64,000 nucleotides of DNA from Rhizobium laguerreae (GTDB taxonomy: Bacteria; Pseudomonadota; Alphaproteobacteria; Rhizobiales; Rhizobiaceae). Shown one piece after another: positions 50,949 through 59,657 of this stretch. The DNA lies in contig NZ_MRDM01000014.1 of the NCBI RefSeq assembly GCF_002008165.1, positions 1,178,001 through 1,242,000 on the forward strand, in the 5' to 3' direction. Under the pieces are notes generated by a model. That model worked only from the letters and a program-made list of their open reading frames with translations, ran no database searches and was not told the origin of the DNA. Every line of letters begins with the position of its first letter. Positions within the stretch are counted from its first letter, which is position 1. Both the position numbers and the translations under genes were made by a program.

Positions 50949-51656
50949 TCACAATGCAGGGCGCGTGGGGAATGAGGTGTTGTGCAGTTTCCAGGGCTGA
51001 TCGGCAGTCGAGCGAATGTCGCGGACGTCCTGCACCACTTTCAATAATCCCAAGGCATCGATGCGTTTTTGATCGACGGCGTTCGACAGAAGTGTCGCCA
51101 GCAGTCGCTGACGATCCGGCTCGGCCAGCCCTGCACACTGCTCGACGACCGCCCGCCACGTTCGCTTCTTGAAGAATATCGCGCTTGCGGTATCGTCGAG
51201 CTGTTGGCGCAACCGACTTTCCAGCAGCCCGCGATCCTCCATCGCATCGAGCGTTGCGCTGACATTGACGAGCGGTACCGTCAGCGGCTTGCTGCCCAGC
51301 GCGCTCGGCGCGTGCGTGAGCGCGACGGCGGCATCGTCGACCAGCCGGCCGGTGCGATAGTCTTCGAAAATGCGGCCGATTCCGATCATGCCGAACGGAT
51401 GACATTCGGCAGCGCGCAACGCGCCCATGCTTGCCGCCCCGAGAACCGCGACACCCAGCGACAGAGCATGGAGAATTTCCTTGTGCCAGACCGGTGCGGC
51501 ATATTCGAAGCCGCCGTCGATCAGGCCGATGACATTGGCACCCTGCTCCACCGCGGCTAGGACATCGCCTTGCGTGGCAGGCGGCAAGACGCGTATCCCC
51601 TCGCCGGCAAGCGACGCCGCATCGGGAAGACTGGGACCTGCGAAAATGAGCTTCAA
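50949..51656 (-). CDS. tfuA: TfuA-like protein
   Basis: A 235-residue protein with the TfuA core: IGLIDGGFEYAAPVWHKEIL at residues 43-62 and GAASMGALRAAECHPFGMIG at 73-92, both strongly conserved in the family named after the trifolitoxin cluster of Rhizobium. TfuA proteins pair with YcaO enzymes and are needed for backbone thioamide formation, probably by supplying sulfur. Its start overlaps the ycaO stop by four bases, so the two are translationally coupled. The C-terminal 90 residues are helical and variable. Confidence 0.88.
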   Translation of the reverse strand: MKLIFAGPSLPDAASLAGEGIRVLPPATQGDVLAAVEQGANVIGLIDGGFEYAAPVWHKEILHALSLGVAVLGAASMGALRAAECHPFGMIGIGRIFEDYRTGRLVDDAAVALTHAPSALGSKPLTVPLVNVSATLDAMEDRGLLESRLRQQLDDTASAIFFKKRTWRAVVEQCAGLAEPDRQRLLATLLSNAVDQKRIDALGLLKVVQDVRDIRSTADQPWKLHNTSFPTRPAL

Positions 51657-52846
51657 AACCCTATTGCCCTGGCAAGCGCCCTCGTTCCAAACCGCCGGGC
51701 GCGCTCCCCCTCCGGATTTTCGAGTTCGGGAATGACAATCTTGACAACACTGAACGGAAGCGTGTTCTCGCTGAGGCGCACGGCGATCACCGAAACGATC
51801 CGCCTGTTTCTGAGCGCGTCGAGCACATGCTGCAGCAACTGCGCCAGATCCTGCTGGTGATACCCTGCCGCCTCGTCACGGCCCATGGCAGCGGCGGGCG
51901 GTGCGGCAACCGCATCGAAGGCCTGTCGCATCAGCGGCGGCAGCCATCTTGAGAACGTTGCGGGAGAAATATCGTCCCTGGCTCCGCTGATATAGGTCAG
52001 CCGGGACTGCACGGCTTCCGTCACCGCCCGAATGGCCGCGCGGACGGGAGACGGATGGGCCCCGGTACCGCCGGTCACCTCGACGAGGCGAATGTCCCTA
52101 TTGCCGTGAAAATCCCGGGGGCCCAGAAGGGAATCCCCAGGACCCAGCATGGCGGTGAAACAGGGGATCCCGATGTCGCTGGTGATATCGAAGAGCCTGA
52201 GCGCCAATCCCGAGGTTTCGATCTTGTCGATCAACCCGTCCAGGGCGCCGTCCTGAAAGCCGCGGGGATCGGTGCAGCCGGCATAACGATCCGCTTCCGC
52301 GCCCACCTGCCACAACACATGGGCATCACGCTCGATACGCTCCAGGACGCCGTGCAAGATCGCCTCCTCGACATTGTTTCCCGAGGCCAGGCCATCCGAT
52401 GACATCCAGTATCGCGCGTCACGCGTGCGGTCGAGCACCACCGCTTCAAAGGGGATATAGACCGCCTCGCCGGTGAGAATATTGACGCCGGCAACCCATT
52501 CCGTCTCCTCGTCGGGTCCGAGATCGGGTTTATGGACAGCGGTCAGGCAGTTCAGCGCGTCGGTCTTGTGCCCCATTGCCTGCAGACGGGAAGAGGTGCC
52601 GCGGACGAGATCGACGGTGGGTTCGCCGGCGACCGCCCGTTCGAGGGCTTCCATGACGGTGGATACTTTGGCATCAAGATCGGTCAGACCCTTTCCCTGG
52701 GCAATCACGATCGAGCGGGAATTCGGAGTGTATGCGCACCAGACGGGGATTCCGATATCATCCAGTCCGGTATGTCGCGCAACCCTGGTGATGCCGAACC
52801 CGGCCAAAAGAGGTTCGACGCGGGAAAGGGTTTCCCGCGGCGACAT
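51653..52846 (-). CDS. ycaO: YcaO-domain cyclodehydratase/thioamidation enzyme
   Basis: A 397-residue YcaO protein. The ATP- and metal-binding residues appear as VMEALERAVAGE (65-75), ILHGVLERIERDAHVLW (163-179), AIRAVTEAVQSRLTYISGAR (271-290) followed by DDIS, and the C-terminal LPFSVVKIVIPELENP. YcaO enzymes phosphorylate peptide backbone amides with ATP to form azolines, amidines or, with TfuA, thioamides. No E1-like or ocin-ThiF partner is encoded here, so thioamidation with TfuA is the likeliest chemistry. AGGG precedes the ATG, 42 bases after the 70-residue peptide gene. Confidence 0.9.
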   Translation of the reverse strand: MSPRETLSRVEPLLAGFGITRVARHTGLDDIGIPVWCAYTPNSRSIVIAQGKGLTDLDAKVSTVMEALERAVAGEPTVDLVRGTSSRLQAMGHKTDALNCLTAVHKPDLGPDEETEWVAGVNILTGEAVYIPFEAVVLDRTRDARYWMSSDGLASGNNVEEAILHGVLERIERDAHVLWQVGAEADRYAGCTDPRGFQDGALDGLIDKIETSGLALRLFDITSDIGIPCFTAMLGPGDSLLGPRDFHGNRDIRLVEVTGGTGAHPSPVRAAIRAVTEAVQSRLTYISGARDDISPATFSRWLPPLMRQAFDAVAAPPAAAMGRDEAAGYHQQDLAQLLQHVLDALRNRRIVSVIAVRLSENTLPFSVVKIVIPELENPEGERARRFGTRALARAIGF

Positions 52847-52888
52847 AACCCTGTCGGAATATATGGACCGGTGTGTCAGAATACCGGC

Positions 52889-53101
52889 TCAGCCGTCGAC
52901 GTGACCGGAAAGGGCAACCTGCGCCGAGGAAACCGCGACGGCGAGGTCGACGCTCTTCACGAACGTGCCGCCGGCCTTGCGCAGGCCGTTTGCAGTCGCC
53001 AATTCCCCCGTCGGATTGAGAGGCTTGACCGTACCCGCGTCGAGATCGGCAAGCCAGAGACCCGCCTCACCCGGTATACCTATAATGACAGCTTTCGCCA
53101 T
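52889..53101 (-). CDS. 70-residue peptide, candidate RiPP precursor
   Basis: MAKAVIIGIPGEAGLWLADL, then DAGTVKPLNPTGELATANGL, RKAGGTFVKSVDLAVAVSSA and QVALSGHVDG. It is rich in Gly, Ala and Val and has no Cys. It lies between the SARP-like regulator and ycaO on the same strand, 20 and 42 bases away, with GAGGGG seven bases before the ATG. Size and position suit a precursor whose C-terminal part (SSAQVALSGHVDG) is modified by YcaO-TfuA, but a small accessory protein is equally possible. No known leader motif is recognised. Confidence 0.6.
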   Translation of the reverse strand: MAKAVIIGIPGEAGLWLADLDAGTVKPLNPTGELATANGLRKAGGTFVKSVDLAVAVSSAQVALSGHVDG

Positions 53102-53121
53102 GTAATGCCCCTCAGCTATTG

Positions 53122-54969
53122 TTAAAAACCAGCCCTCAACAGGCCCTCACGATAAAGCTTTTTTTGCCAATCTTCCTTGAAGGGAACGATGGCGAGCCAC
53201 TTCTCGACGTCGAAGACCGGGTTGATACTTTCGGCCCGTTGCCGATGGAAGAGCGCCCGTTTTCGATCGCCGATCATTGCGCAACTGGCCGCGGCGATGC
53301 GATGGGCCGGCGCTTTGTCTTTCATCGCCTCAACATAGGCGATGGCCTCCTCGTACTGTTCAAGGAAGAAGCTCGCTCCCGCAGCACACCAGAGATAGGC
53401 ATCAGGCGCGATCGGATTGAGCGAAATCGCTCTTCTGATCTTGGCGAGCGCGTCGCCGGGGCGGGATGCATGCACGAGCGTGTCGGCATGGCTGTAGATG
53501 ACATCGGCAAAATGCGGGCTGAGTTGTTCGGCCAGATCAAGTGCGGCGACACTGGCATCGACATCGCCGAGATAGAGTTTGGTGACACCAAGCTCGCGAT
53601 GGCCCGCCGCCGATGCCGGATCCCGCTCGATGGCCCGAAGCGCGTTCTGCTCCGCCAGATGCAGCAGCTCATTGTTTCCCTGCGCCGTCACGAGCCACTC
53701 GCTGGTGAAGGTCCTCGCCAGCCCGGTAAATGACGGAGAGAAATCCGCCTTATGCGACAGCGACTGCTTGAAAGCTTTTCGGGCCCGGCGGATATGCGGC
53801 AATGTCAACTTGCTCATAAGGCTCGAGCCGACCAGATAGGCGTGATAGGCCTCAGGATTGGCTTCGAAGCGTAAGCGCTCTTCCTCGTTTTCAGCCAGCT
53901 CGCGGGCGACAGACATGGTCAACTGCTGCGCAATCAGTCGTCTCTGACGCGGCAATATATCGGGCGTCATCGTAAAGCGATTAGCCCAGATGATCTCGTC
54001 CGTGGGAAAATAAACCAGCTGGGCGAACAATCCCTCTTCGGAAAGCCGTGTATCCAGAAGATAGGCGATCGAGTGACGGGCGACCACGGCAGCCTTCTCG
54101 GAGTCGCGCCGGATCTGGCCGGCCGTATGGGGCGCTACGATGGAAATGTTTCTGAGCGCGCAGAGTTCGATCGTGACGTCTTCGATCAGGGCGTTGGCAA
54201 GCGCAAGCCCGGCATCGGCATGTTTCGATGTCGGGGGAAGCAGCACCAGCCGAGGTAGGATCAGCGGCGCCTGCGATACGCGTTCGATGTCGGCGGTTGT
54301 CTCACCGCCGGCCTCCGAACGCTTAACCTGCACCCTGGCATGGCCGTCGCCGTTCGGCAATCTCTCGCTGAGGGACGAACCGCCGGATAGCCGGTGCAGC
54401 AGGGCTCTGACCTGCTCGTCGTTCGGATCCCGTTCGAGGATCTGCAGGGCGGCGCCGGAAATGGAGCGCGCAGCGCCGGGCTTTTGCGCATCCGGCAACG
54501 CATCCAGCAGTGCCTGCCGCAATTGCAGCGCCTGAGCGTCCCGTTGCGCTCTGATCCAGGCGTCTATCAGCTTTGTCGCTGGTTTGATATTTCCGATGAA
54601 CCCACGCTGGGTCAGTTCGGCGATCGCGTTCAGCCGCTCCAGCGGCGAACCGCCGGCGCGAAAAATATCCAGATCGCTGGAAACCGCCTGCGTGTTGAGA
54701 CGAACCGTGGTGGCGGTGAAATCGAAGGGAATTTCGGCGCGTCCGCCGTCCGTCTCGCGGATGCGGGAAAGCAGTTTGCGCAGATTGAGCCGCGCCAGCT
54801 CGGATTCGACGTCATTCCATAGAAACTGAGCCAATTCATAACGGCTGAGTTCATGGCTCGCGCCGGCATAGAGATGGGCCATCATCAACAGGCCCTTGAT
54901 CGGATAGCGAACCGGGTCGCCATTCGTCTCGATCAACCGCAGATCGCCGAATGTCTGCAGGTGGAGCAC
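53122..54969 (-). CDS. SARP/BTAD-like transcriptional regulator with TPR repeats
   Basis: A 615-residue protein. The N-terminal 80 residues are an OmpR/SARP-type winged helix (LHLQTFGDLRLIETNGDPVR, LSRYELAQFLWNDVESELAR, LNLRKLLSRIRE). A middle domain (PRLVLLPPTSKHADAGLALA, NALIEDVTIELCALRNISIV) resembles the TolB-like region of adenylate-cyclase-linked regulators, and the C-terminal 200 residues are TPR-like (YHAYLVGSSLMSKL, ALRAIERDPASAAGHRELGV, ALDLAEQLSPHFADVIYSHA). No signal or membrane segment. It probably activates the peptide locus. It starts ten bases after the XRE gene. Confidence 0.8.
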   Translation of the reverse strand: MLHLQTFGDLRLIETNGDPVRYPIKGLLMMAHLYAGASHELSRYELAQFLWNDVESELARLNLRKLLSRIRETDGGRAEIPFDFTATTVRLNTQAVSSDLDIFRAGGSPLERLNAIAELTQRGFIGNIKPATKLIDAWIRAQRDAQALQLRQALLDALPDAQKPGAARSISGAALQILERDPNDEQVRALLHRLSGGSSLSERLPNGDGHARVQVKRSEAGGETTADIERVSQAPLILPRLVLLPPTSKHADAGLALANALIEDVTIELCALRNISIVAPHTAGQIRRDSEKAAVVARHSIAYLLDTRLSEEGLFAQLVYFPTDEIIWANRFTMTPDILPRQRRLIAQQLTMSVARELAENEEERLRFEANPEAYHAYLVGSSLMSKLTLPHIRRARKAFKQSLSHKADFSPSFTGLARTFTSEWLVTAQGNNELLHLAEQNALRAIERDPASAAGHRELGVTKLYLGDVDASVAALDLAEQLSPHFADVIYSHADTLVHASRPGDALAKIRRAISLNPIAPDAYLWCAAGASFFLEQYEEAIAYVEAMKDKAPAHRIAAASCAMIGDRKRALFHRQRAESINPVFDVEKWLAIVPFKEDWQKKLYREGLLRAGF

Positions 54970-54978
54970 GATCCGTCC

Positions 54979-55404
54979 TTAGCTGTTCACAACCGAATCC
55001 TGCAGCTCACTGTCGCTGTCAGGCAATCCCGCGACTGCCAGGCTTTTGGCCAACGCCACCAGCTTTTGCCTGATATTCGGATCCTCGATGGCGATGAATG
55101 CCTTGTTGAGCGCCAGCCCCTCCTTCGAGGACAAAAATGTGTTCAATTCATTCGTCGCGCCGTCGACCGGTCCGGAGCCGCCGTTCTCGAAGAAAAAGCC
55201 GACGGGCACGCGAAGAATCTCGGATATGCGCTGAAGACGGCTAGCGCCTATTCTATTCGTTCCCTTTTCGTATTTCTGGATCTGCTGGAAGGTAATGCCC
55301 AGAAGTTCGGCCAAGCCGTTCTGGGTCATCCCGAGCGTCTTTCGCCGAACGCGCACGCGGTTGCCAACATAGACGTCAATCGAATTCGGCGATTTAGCCT
55401 TCAT
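54979..55404 (-). CDS. XRE-family transcriptional regulator
   Basis: A 141-residue protein with a helix-turn-helix at residues 15-75 (RVRRKTLGMTQNGLAELLGI, TFQQIQKYEKGTNRIGASRL) and a helical C-terminus. The type is common in rhizobia, often several per genome. It is the first gene of the minus-strand locus, only ten bases from the SARP-like gene, so it likely controls its own operon. Confidence 0.87.
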   Translation of the reverse strand: MKAKSPNSIDVYVGNRVRVRRKTLGMTQNGLAELLGITFQQIQKYEKGTNRIGASRLQRISEILRVPVGFFFENGGSGPVDGATNELNTFLSSKEGLALNKAFIAIEDPNIRQKLVALAKSLAVAGLPDSDSELQDSVVNS

Positions 55405-55613
55405 GTGAATAAGTCTCCCGCTTGATCAGCACGCCCGACTGTATAATGGAGAGTTTAAGCAAGAATGCAACTAAAAGTAAATATTTCGTGAGGATTTTTT
55501 TCAGCAGCGCACACAGTAAAAACAACCTGTGGATTATCGCAGCAGCACCATTTGGCGCGGGTGCACCCGCGCTCTCTATCGCGCACTTCGCAGCCGACGA
55601 ATGCTATCCGAAA

Positions 55614-55830
55614 TCACGGCCGCTCCAACACCTCTCTGAGAGGTTTTTGCGCAACGGCGATCATCGACTTGGCGAAAACGGGAATTCTTCCGACATACTC
55701 AAAACGAACATTGTCGAAGCCGGCATCCAGCAGCAGCGTGCTCAGCGTGTTTTTCGACCAGAACTTGATATGCCCAATGACGAGGCACAAAGGTGCCCAA
55801 TTGCCGACAAGAAGCCAAAGATATTTAACG
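55614..55830 (-). pseudogene. Remnant of a class I SAM methyltransferase (C-terminal part)
   Basis: The minus-strand frame contains GHIKFWSKNTLSTLLLDAGF followed by DNVRFEYVGRIPVFAKSMIA and VAQKPLREVLE, the typical C-terminus of glycan-locus methyltransferases (GHxxFWS...LLxxAGF...GRxPxxxKSMxxxAxxP). The N-terminal SAM-binding part is absent; the frame upstream is antisense to another gene and unrelated. It is a decayed relic. Confidence 0.65.
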
Positions 55831-55899
55831 GATAAATGTATACTGCTGGATTTAGACAGCCCGATCGAAACCCCTTCTCGCGCGCCGGAGAAGACAAGC

Positions 55900-56790
55900 T
55901 TGCCCGATAATTCGCCGTCCGCATATGCAAAACAGCCGGTGGGGAAACCGCGGGTTCCCGTGGTCTTCTGGTTGCTGCTGACGATTTCCCTCTCGCTGGT
56001 CATGGGAACGGTCCTGCTTTCCAACAACATGAAACACTTAAAGACGGTTAGCCACTATTTTGGCTTCGATTTCTTTCCCCAGGAGGTCAGTCCGCCTCCC
56101 CCCAAAGCCCTTCCCCGCCCCATACCACCGGCCACCTTCATGCTTCCATTGCATGTCATCGAACCGCCGGTGGTACAGACCGCCTCGACTTTCCTGCGAA
56201 CATGGCGGATATCCGGCGCCGCAATGTGTGCGGCGCTGCGCAATGCCGGCATCGAAACCAGCGATTGGGCGGCGGCGAGTTTCAACGCCGATACATTTGA
56301 ATGCTTTTTCGAGCAGAGCGGCAAGCGGGAGAAGGATCAGCTCCCGAGCTCCATCTTCGTCATCGTTCGCGGCGACGCCACCGGCACGATCAACAATATG
56401 CGCGTGAAAATCATCAATCCGGAGACCGATGAAAATGGCCAGCTCGATCCCGCCATTCTGCGAATTTTCGAAATCATGCTGCGGCAACCGCAATGGCTCG
56501 ATTTTCACGAGACCCTGAACGCGATCAAGAATCTGAAGGACATCAAGGAAGACGGCTTCGGAGCCAGTATCGGCTTCACCCGCGAGGTGCTCAATCCCGG
56601 GAATTACAACTTCACGCTCTCGCTGGATGCAACTTCAGGACCTCAGAAAAGTACAAGAAATTATTTTTCCGGCAGAAGATGGCTGCCGTTGCCGGACCCC
56701 GCAGTCGAGATCGACAGCGCGCAACCGCAGTCAGTCTCCGAGACTCCCCATACCGAAGCGCCGGCTGAAAGTCAGGAACATCGGCATTAG
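55900..56790 (+). CDS. Membrane-anchored protein of unknown function (DUF6030-like)
   Basis: About 296 residues. A short cytoplasmic N-terminus, one transmembrane helix (PVVFWLLLTISLSLVMGTVL), a Pro-rich linker, then a periplasmic domain (TFLRTWRISGAAMCAALRNA, TFECFFEQSG, SSIFVIVRGDATGTINNMRV, GFGASIGFTREVLNPGNYNF). I recall similar proteins near rhizobial polysaccharide genes, but no function is known. No ATG is present before the helix; TTG 55900 with GGAG nine bases upstream is the best start. Confidence 0.6.
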   Translation: MPDNSPSAYAKQPVGKPRVPVVFWLLLTISLSLVMGTVLLSNNMKHLKTVSHYFGFDFFPQEVSPPPPKALPRPIPPATFMLPLHVIEPPVVQTASTFLRTWRISGAAMCAALRNAGIETSDWAAASFNADTFECFFEQSGKREKDQLPSSIFVIVRGDATGTINNMRVKIINPETDENGQLDPAILRIFEIMLRQPQWLDFHETLNAIKNLKDIKEDGFGASIGFTREVLNPGNYNFTLSLDATSGPQKSTRNYFSGRRWLPLPDPAVEIDSAQPQSVSETPHTEAPAESQEHRH

Positions 56791-56820
56791 GTCCTCGGCT
56801 TCATCCCATGCACGGACTGA

Positions 56821-57195
56821 TCACGCCATGTGACGTGCATCGTCGTGATGTCTGGCCATTATCTTGTAGAGCTCTTTCAAACTGTCCGCACTCGGCCGTT
56901 CGGTGCTGTCCCCACCCGCCAGACGCCAGACACGCTCGACATTGAGGTCCTGCGTGACTTGCGCAAGCTCTTCGTTCAGCGAGCGAATGACGATTTCCGA
57001 TCGGCGCAACCGCCACGACATTCTGACCAGCGCTGCGAACGGGAGGGAAATGATGCCGATGATGCCGAGAACAAGGACCGCGAACTGCCAGTCATCGAGA
57101 GCAGAGAGACCGTTTCGAATGGTCGCCATAAAAAAAACGGCATTTTGAAATGCCATATGAAAATAGCTCATTAGATAGCTGGACCAATCTTCCAT
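56821..57195 (-). CDS. Small membrane protein with coiled-coil tail
   Basis: A 124-residue protein. Two hydrophobic segments (SYFHMAFQNAVFFMATI, weak; FAVLVLGIIGIISLPFAALV, strong) are followed by a charged helical stretch (RRSEIVIRSLNEELAQVTQD) likely to form a coiled coil. The family is unknown. GGGAGGG lies upstream of the ATG at 57195. It converges on the DUF6030-like gene and is divergent from the GH10 gene. Confidence 0.6.
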   Translation of the reverse strand: MEDWSSYLMSYFHMAFQNAVFFMATIRNGLSALDDWQFAVLVLGIIGIISLPFAALVRMSWRLRRSEIVIRSLNEELAQVTQDLNVERVWRLAGGDSTERPSADSLKELYKIMARHHDDARHMA

Positions 57196-57400
57196 CGCGC
57201 GCGCCCTCCCCGAGCGGTTTATATCTTGGGTTATGCTGAAGAGTCTAGCAGACACCAATAATATCCCCTGCCGGGAAAGTATATTTGAGGTTGTATTACC
57301 CTGCTGAATTGAACGCGAATCTCGTGATGGATCGGTGCCGACGGGCCCGGCCTTTCAAATTCCACCACGGACATGAAAAAAGCTAACAGTGAGAGATAGA

Positions 57401-58474
57401 ATGAATAGAAGACGTTTCCTCGCCTCGGTTCCGCTCGCTCTGTTGTATGTCCGTACGGGCCAGGCCCTGGCACAGGCGCCTGCCGCTGCAGGCCTGCGCG
57501 TCCTTGCCGACAGGAGGTCGTTCCGATTCGGATCGGCAATCGATTTGCAAAACATCAAAGATCCAATCGCTGCCGAGATCTACATCGACAACGTCAATTC
57601 AATAACGCCGCGAAACGAACTGAAGTGGAGTGCGACGGAAAAGAGACCGGGTGTTTTCAGCTTCGGCAGCGCCGACCGTATGGTTGCATTTGCGCGCAAA
57701 AACAACATGAGGGTTTATGGCCATACGCTGATCTGGTATCGCGTCCCGGGCTGGGTGTCTGATATCACCGACGCAAAGACCATTCAGGCGACGATGAACC
57801 GTCATATAAAACAGGTTGTCACTCGCTATAAGAACTCGATCGATGCTTGGGATGTGGTAAACGAACCGTTGGAGTATGATGCACCGGATCTGCGGGATTG
57901 TGTTTTCCGACGCCTTCTTGGCGACGATTATATCCGTATGAGTTTCGACATGGCGCACCAGGCCAATCCCGGCGCGACGCTGGTGCTCAACGAAACGCAT
58001 CTGGAGAAAAAATCCGACGTGTTCGAACAGAAGCGCGCGCGCACCCTGAAAATCGTCGAGGATCTCGTCGCCAAAAAAACGCCGATCAATGCAGTGGGCC
58101 TGCAGGCGCATTTCCGCCCCGGCCTCGACCGGGTCGATCCGGAAGGAATGGGGCGCTTCTGCGCGGCGCTGAAGGACATGGGTGTCGGCGTTTTCATCAC
58201 CGAGTTGGATGCGTCCTGTCACTTCCTGAACCGCGACAAAGCCTTCACGCCGGCATCCTACGCCGCTATTTTCAGCGAGGTGATCACTGTCGCCGCCGAA
58301 CATGGTGACTTGAAAGGCGTGACGGTATGGGGCATGTCGGAAAAATACGGCGAGCCCGATGAGAAAGCGACCGATCCCGCTGCGGCTTGCACGAAGCGCG
58401 TTAATCTTTACGACGAAAACAATGCGCCGAGAAGTGCGGTTGATGGGATCCGGCGGGCAATAGAGGCGATGTGA
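57401..58474 (+). CDS. GH10 endo-1,4-beta-xylanase-like glycoside hydrolase, Tat-exported
   Basis: A 357-residue protein. Twin-arginine signal NRRRFLASVPLALLYVRTGQ with an Ala-type cut near ALAQA. The GH10 barrel shows ITPRNELKWSATEKRPGVFS, MRVYGHTLIWYRVPGWVSD, acid/base Glu in AWDVVNEPLEYD and nucleophile Glu in GVGVFITELDASC. Length is normal. In a polysaccharide locus it more likely trims or turns over the encoded glycan in the periplasm than attacks plant xylan, but either fits. The start at 57401 follows GAGAG. Confidence 0.88.
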   Translation: MNRRRFLASVPLALLYVRTGQALAQAPAAAGLRVLADRRSFRFGSAIDLQNIKDPIAAEIYIDNVNSITPRNELKWSATEKRPGVFSFGSADRMVAFARKNNMRVYGHTLIWYRVPGWVSDITDAKTIQATMNRHIKQVVTRYKNSIDAWDVVNEPLEYDAPDLRDCVFRRLLGDDYIRMSFDMAHQANPGATLVLNETHLEKKSDVFEQKRARTLKIVEDLVAKKTPINAVGLQAHFRPGLDRVDPEGMGRFCAALKDMGVGVFITELDASCHFLNRDKAFTPASYAAIFSEVITVAAEHGDLKGVTVWGMSEKYGEPDEKATDPAAACTKRVNLYDENNAPRSAVDGIRRAIEAM

Positions 58475-58505
58475 TGCGCAAGACAACGGAGACGCAAACA
58501 GATTC

Positions 58506-59657
58506 ATGAAAAAAGCCGTTATTTATGTGGAAAAATTTTTGCCTGCCAGCCAGGCATTTGTTCTCAATCAGGCGGTAGCGTTTCGTTCTTTCGAAGCTGA
58601 AATTCTTGCTGGCTCGCGAATTTCTTCGGCCCATACAAAAAAATCCACTGTTCCGGTTCATGACATCCGTCGGTCGCCCGTTGCACGGGCCGGTGAACTG
58701 CTTCTGAAAATCCCGCAGATCGGTCTCCCCTTCCTCTTTCCCGCGATCGGAAAAGCCGATCTCGTTCATGCCCATTTTGGCAAGAACGGGTATGTCATCG
58801 GCCCATTGGCGCGCGCCGCCGGCAAGCCGCTGGTCACGACGTTCCACGGCTTCGATGCCACCTATCGCGGTGATCCGAAAAAGCCGGGCGGCTTCAATCA
58901 GGTGCGCTTCTTCGCCAAGGGCCGGAGCGAGATGGCCGGCTGGAACAGCTGGAACATCGCCGTTTCCGATTTCATCCGCGACCGGCTGCTGGCGCTCGGC
59001 TTTCGTGCCGAACGCGTCTATCGCCATCATATCGGCATCGATCTCGATCTCTTCAAAATGGAGCCTCGTCCGCGAAAAAAAGGGCTCGTGGTTTCAATTG
59101 CCCGCTTCGTCGACTATAAGGGCCATCGTTTCATGATCGATGCGCTTTCACGGGTGGCCGCCGCCGGCACCCCGGTCGAATTCGTCATGGTTGGCCAGGG
59201 CCCGTTGAAGGAGGAAATCGAAGCACTGGCGCGTCGTTCCTTGCCAAGCGTCACGATCCATGAAAATCTGTCGCAGACTGAGATAAGAGATCTGCTCGCC
59301 AGTGCGGAGCTTTATCTTCATGGAAGCGTGACCCTCGACAATGGTCACGCCGAAGCTTTCGGCCTCGCCAATCTAGAGGCGGAAGCCGTCGGTACTCCGG
59401 TCGTCGCATTTCGCTCGGGAGGCGTGGGCGAAGCGATCGAAGAGGGGAAAACTGGTTATCTCGTGGAGGAGCGGGATGTCGCGGGAATGGCGGAGGCGGT
59501 CGGAAGGCTGCTCAACGACCAGGCTCTGTGGACAGCCTTTAGCGCGCGGGCACCGCTTCTGGTGGCCGAGCGTTTCGACTTACGTCGCCAAACGGGTATG
59601 CTCGAGGACTATTACAGTTCCGTGCTAGACGAATTTTCCAGCCGGGGTCGGACTTGA
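58506..59657 (+). CDS. GT4 glycosyltransferase
   Basis: A 383-residue GT-B enzyme: DLVHAHFGKNGYVIGPLARA, VTTFHGFDATYRG, VVSIARFVDYKGHRFMIDAL and the E-X7-E donor motif in EAFGLANLEAEAVGTPVVAF, with GGVGEAIEEGKTGYLV. It is a retaining transferase of an unknown hexose. It starts 31 bases after the GH10 stop and overlaps the acetyltransferase start. Confidence 0.88.
   Translation: MKKAVIYVEKFLPASQAFVLNQAVAFRSFEAEILAGSRISSAHTKKSTVPVHDIRRSPVARAGELLLKIPQIGLPFLFPAIGKADLVHAHFGKNGYVIGPLARAAGKPLVTTFHGFDATYRGDPKKPGGFNQVRFFAKGRSEMAGWNSWNIAVSDFIRDRLLALGFRAERVYRHHIGIDLDLFKMEPRPRKKGLVVSIARFVDYKGHRFMIDALSRVAAAGTPVEFVMVGQGPLKEEIEALARRSLPSVTIHENLSQTEIRDLLASAELYLHGSVTLDNGHAEAFGLANLEAEAVGTPVVAFRSGGVGEAIEEGKTGYLVEERDVAGMAEAVGRLLNDQALWTAFSARAPLLVAERFDLRRQTGMLEDYYSSVLDEFSSRGRT

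Noticed and set aside
55422..55835. A 137-residue plus-strand frame upstream of the DUF6030-like gene
   Set aside because: It is antisense to the methyltransferase remnant, has no ribosome-binding site and no recognisable sequence pattern.
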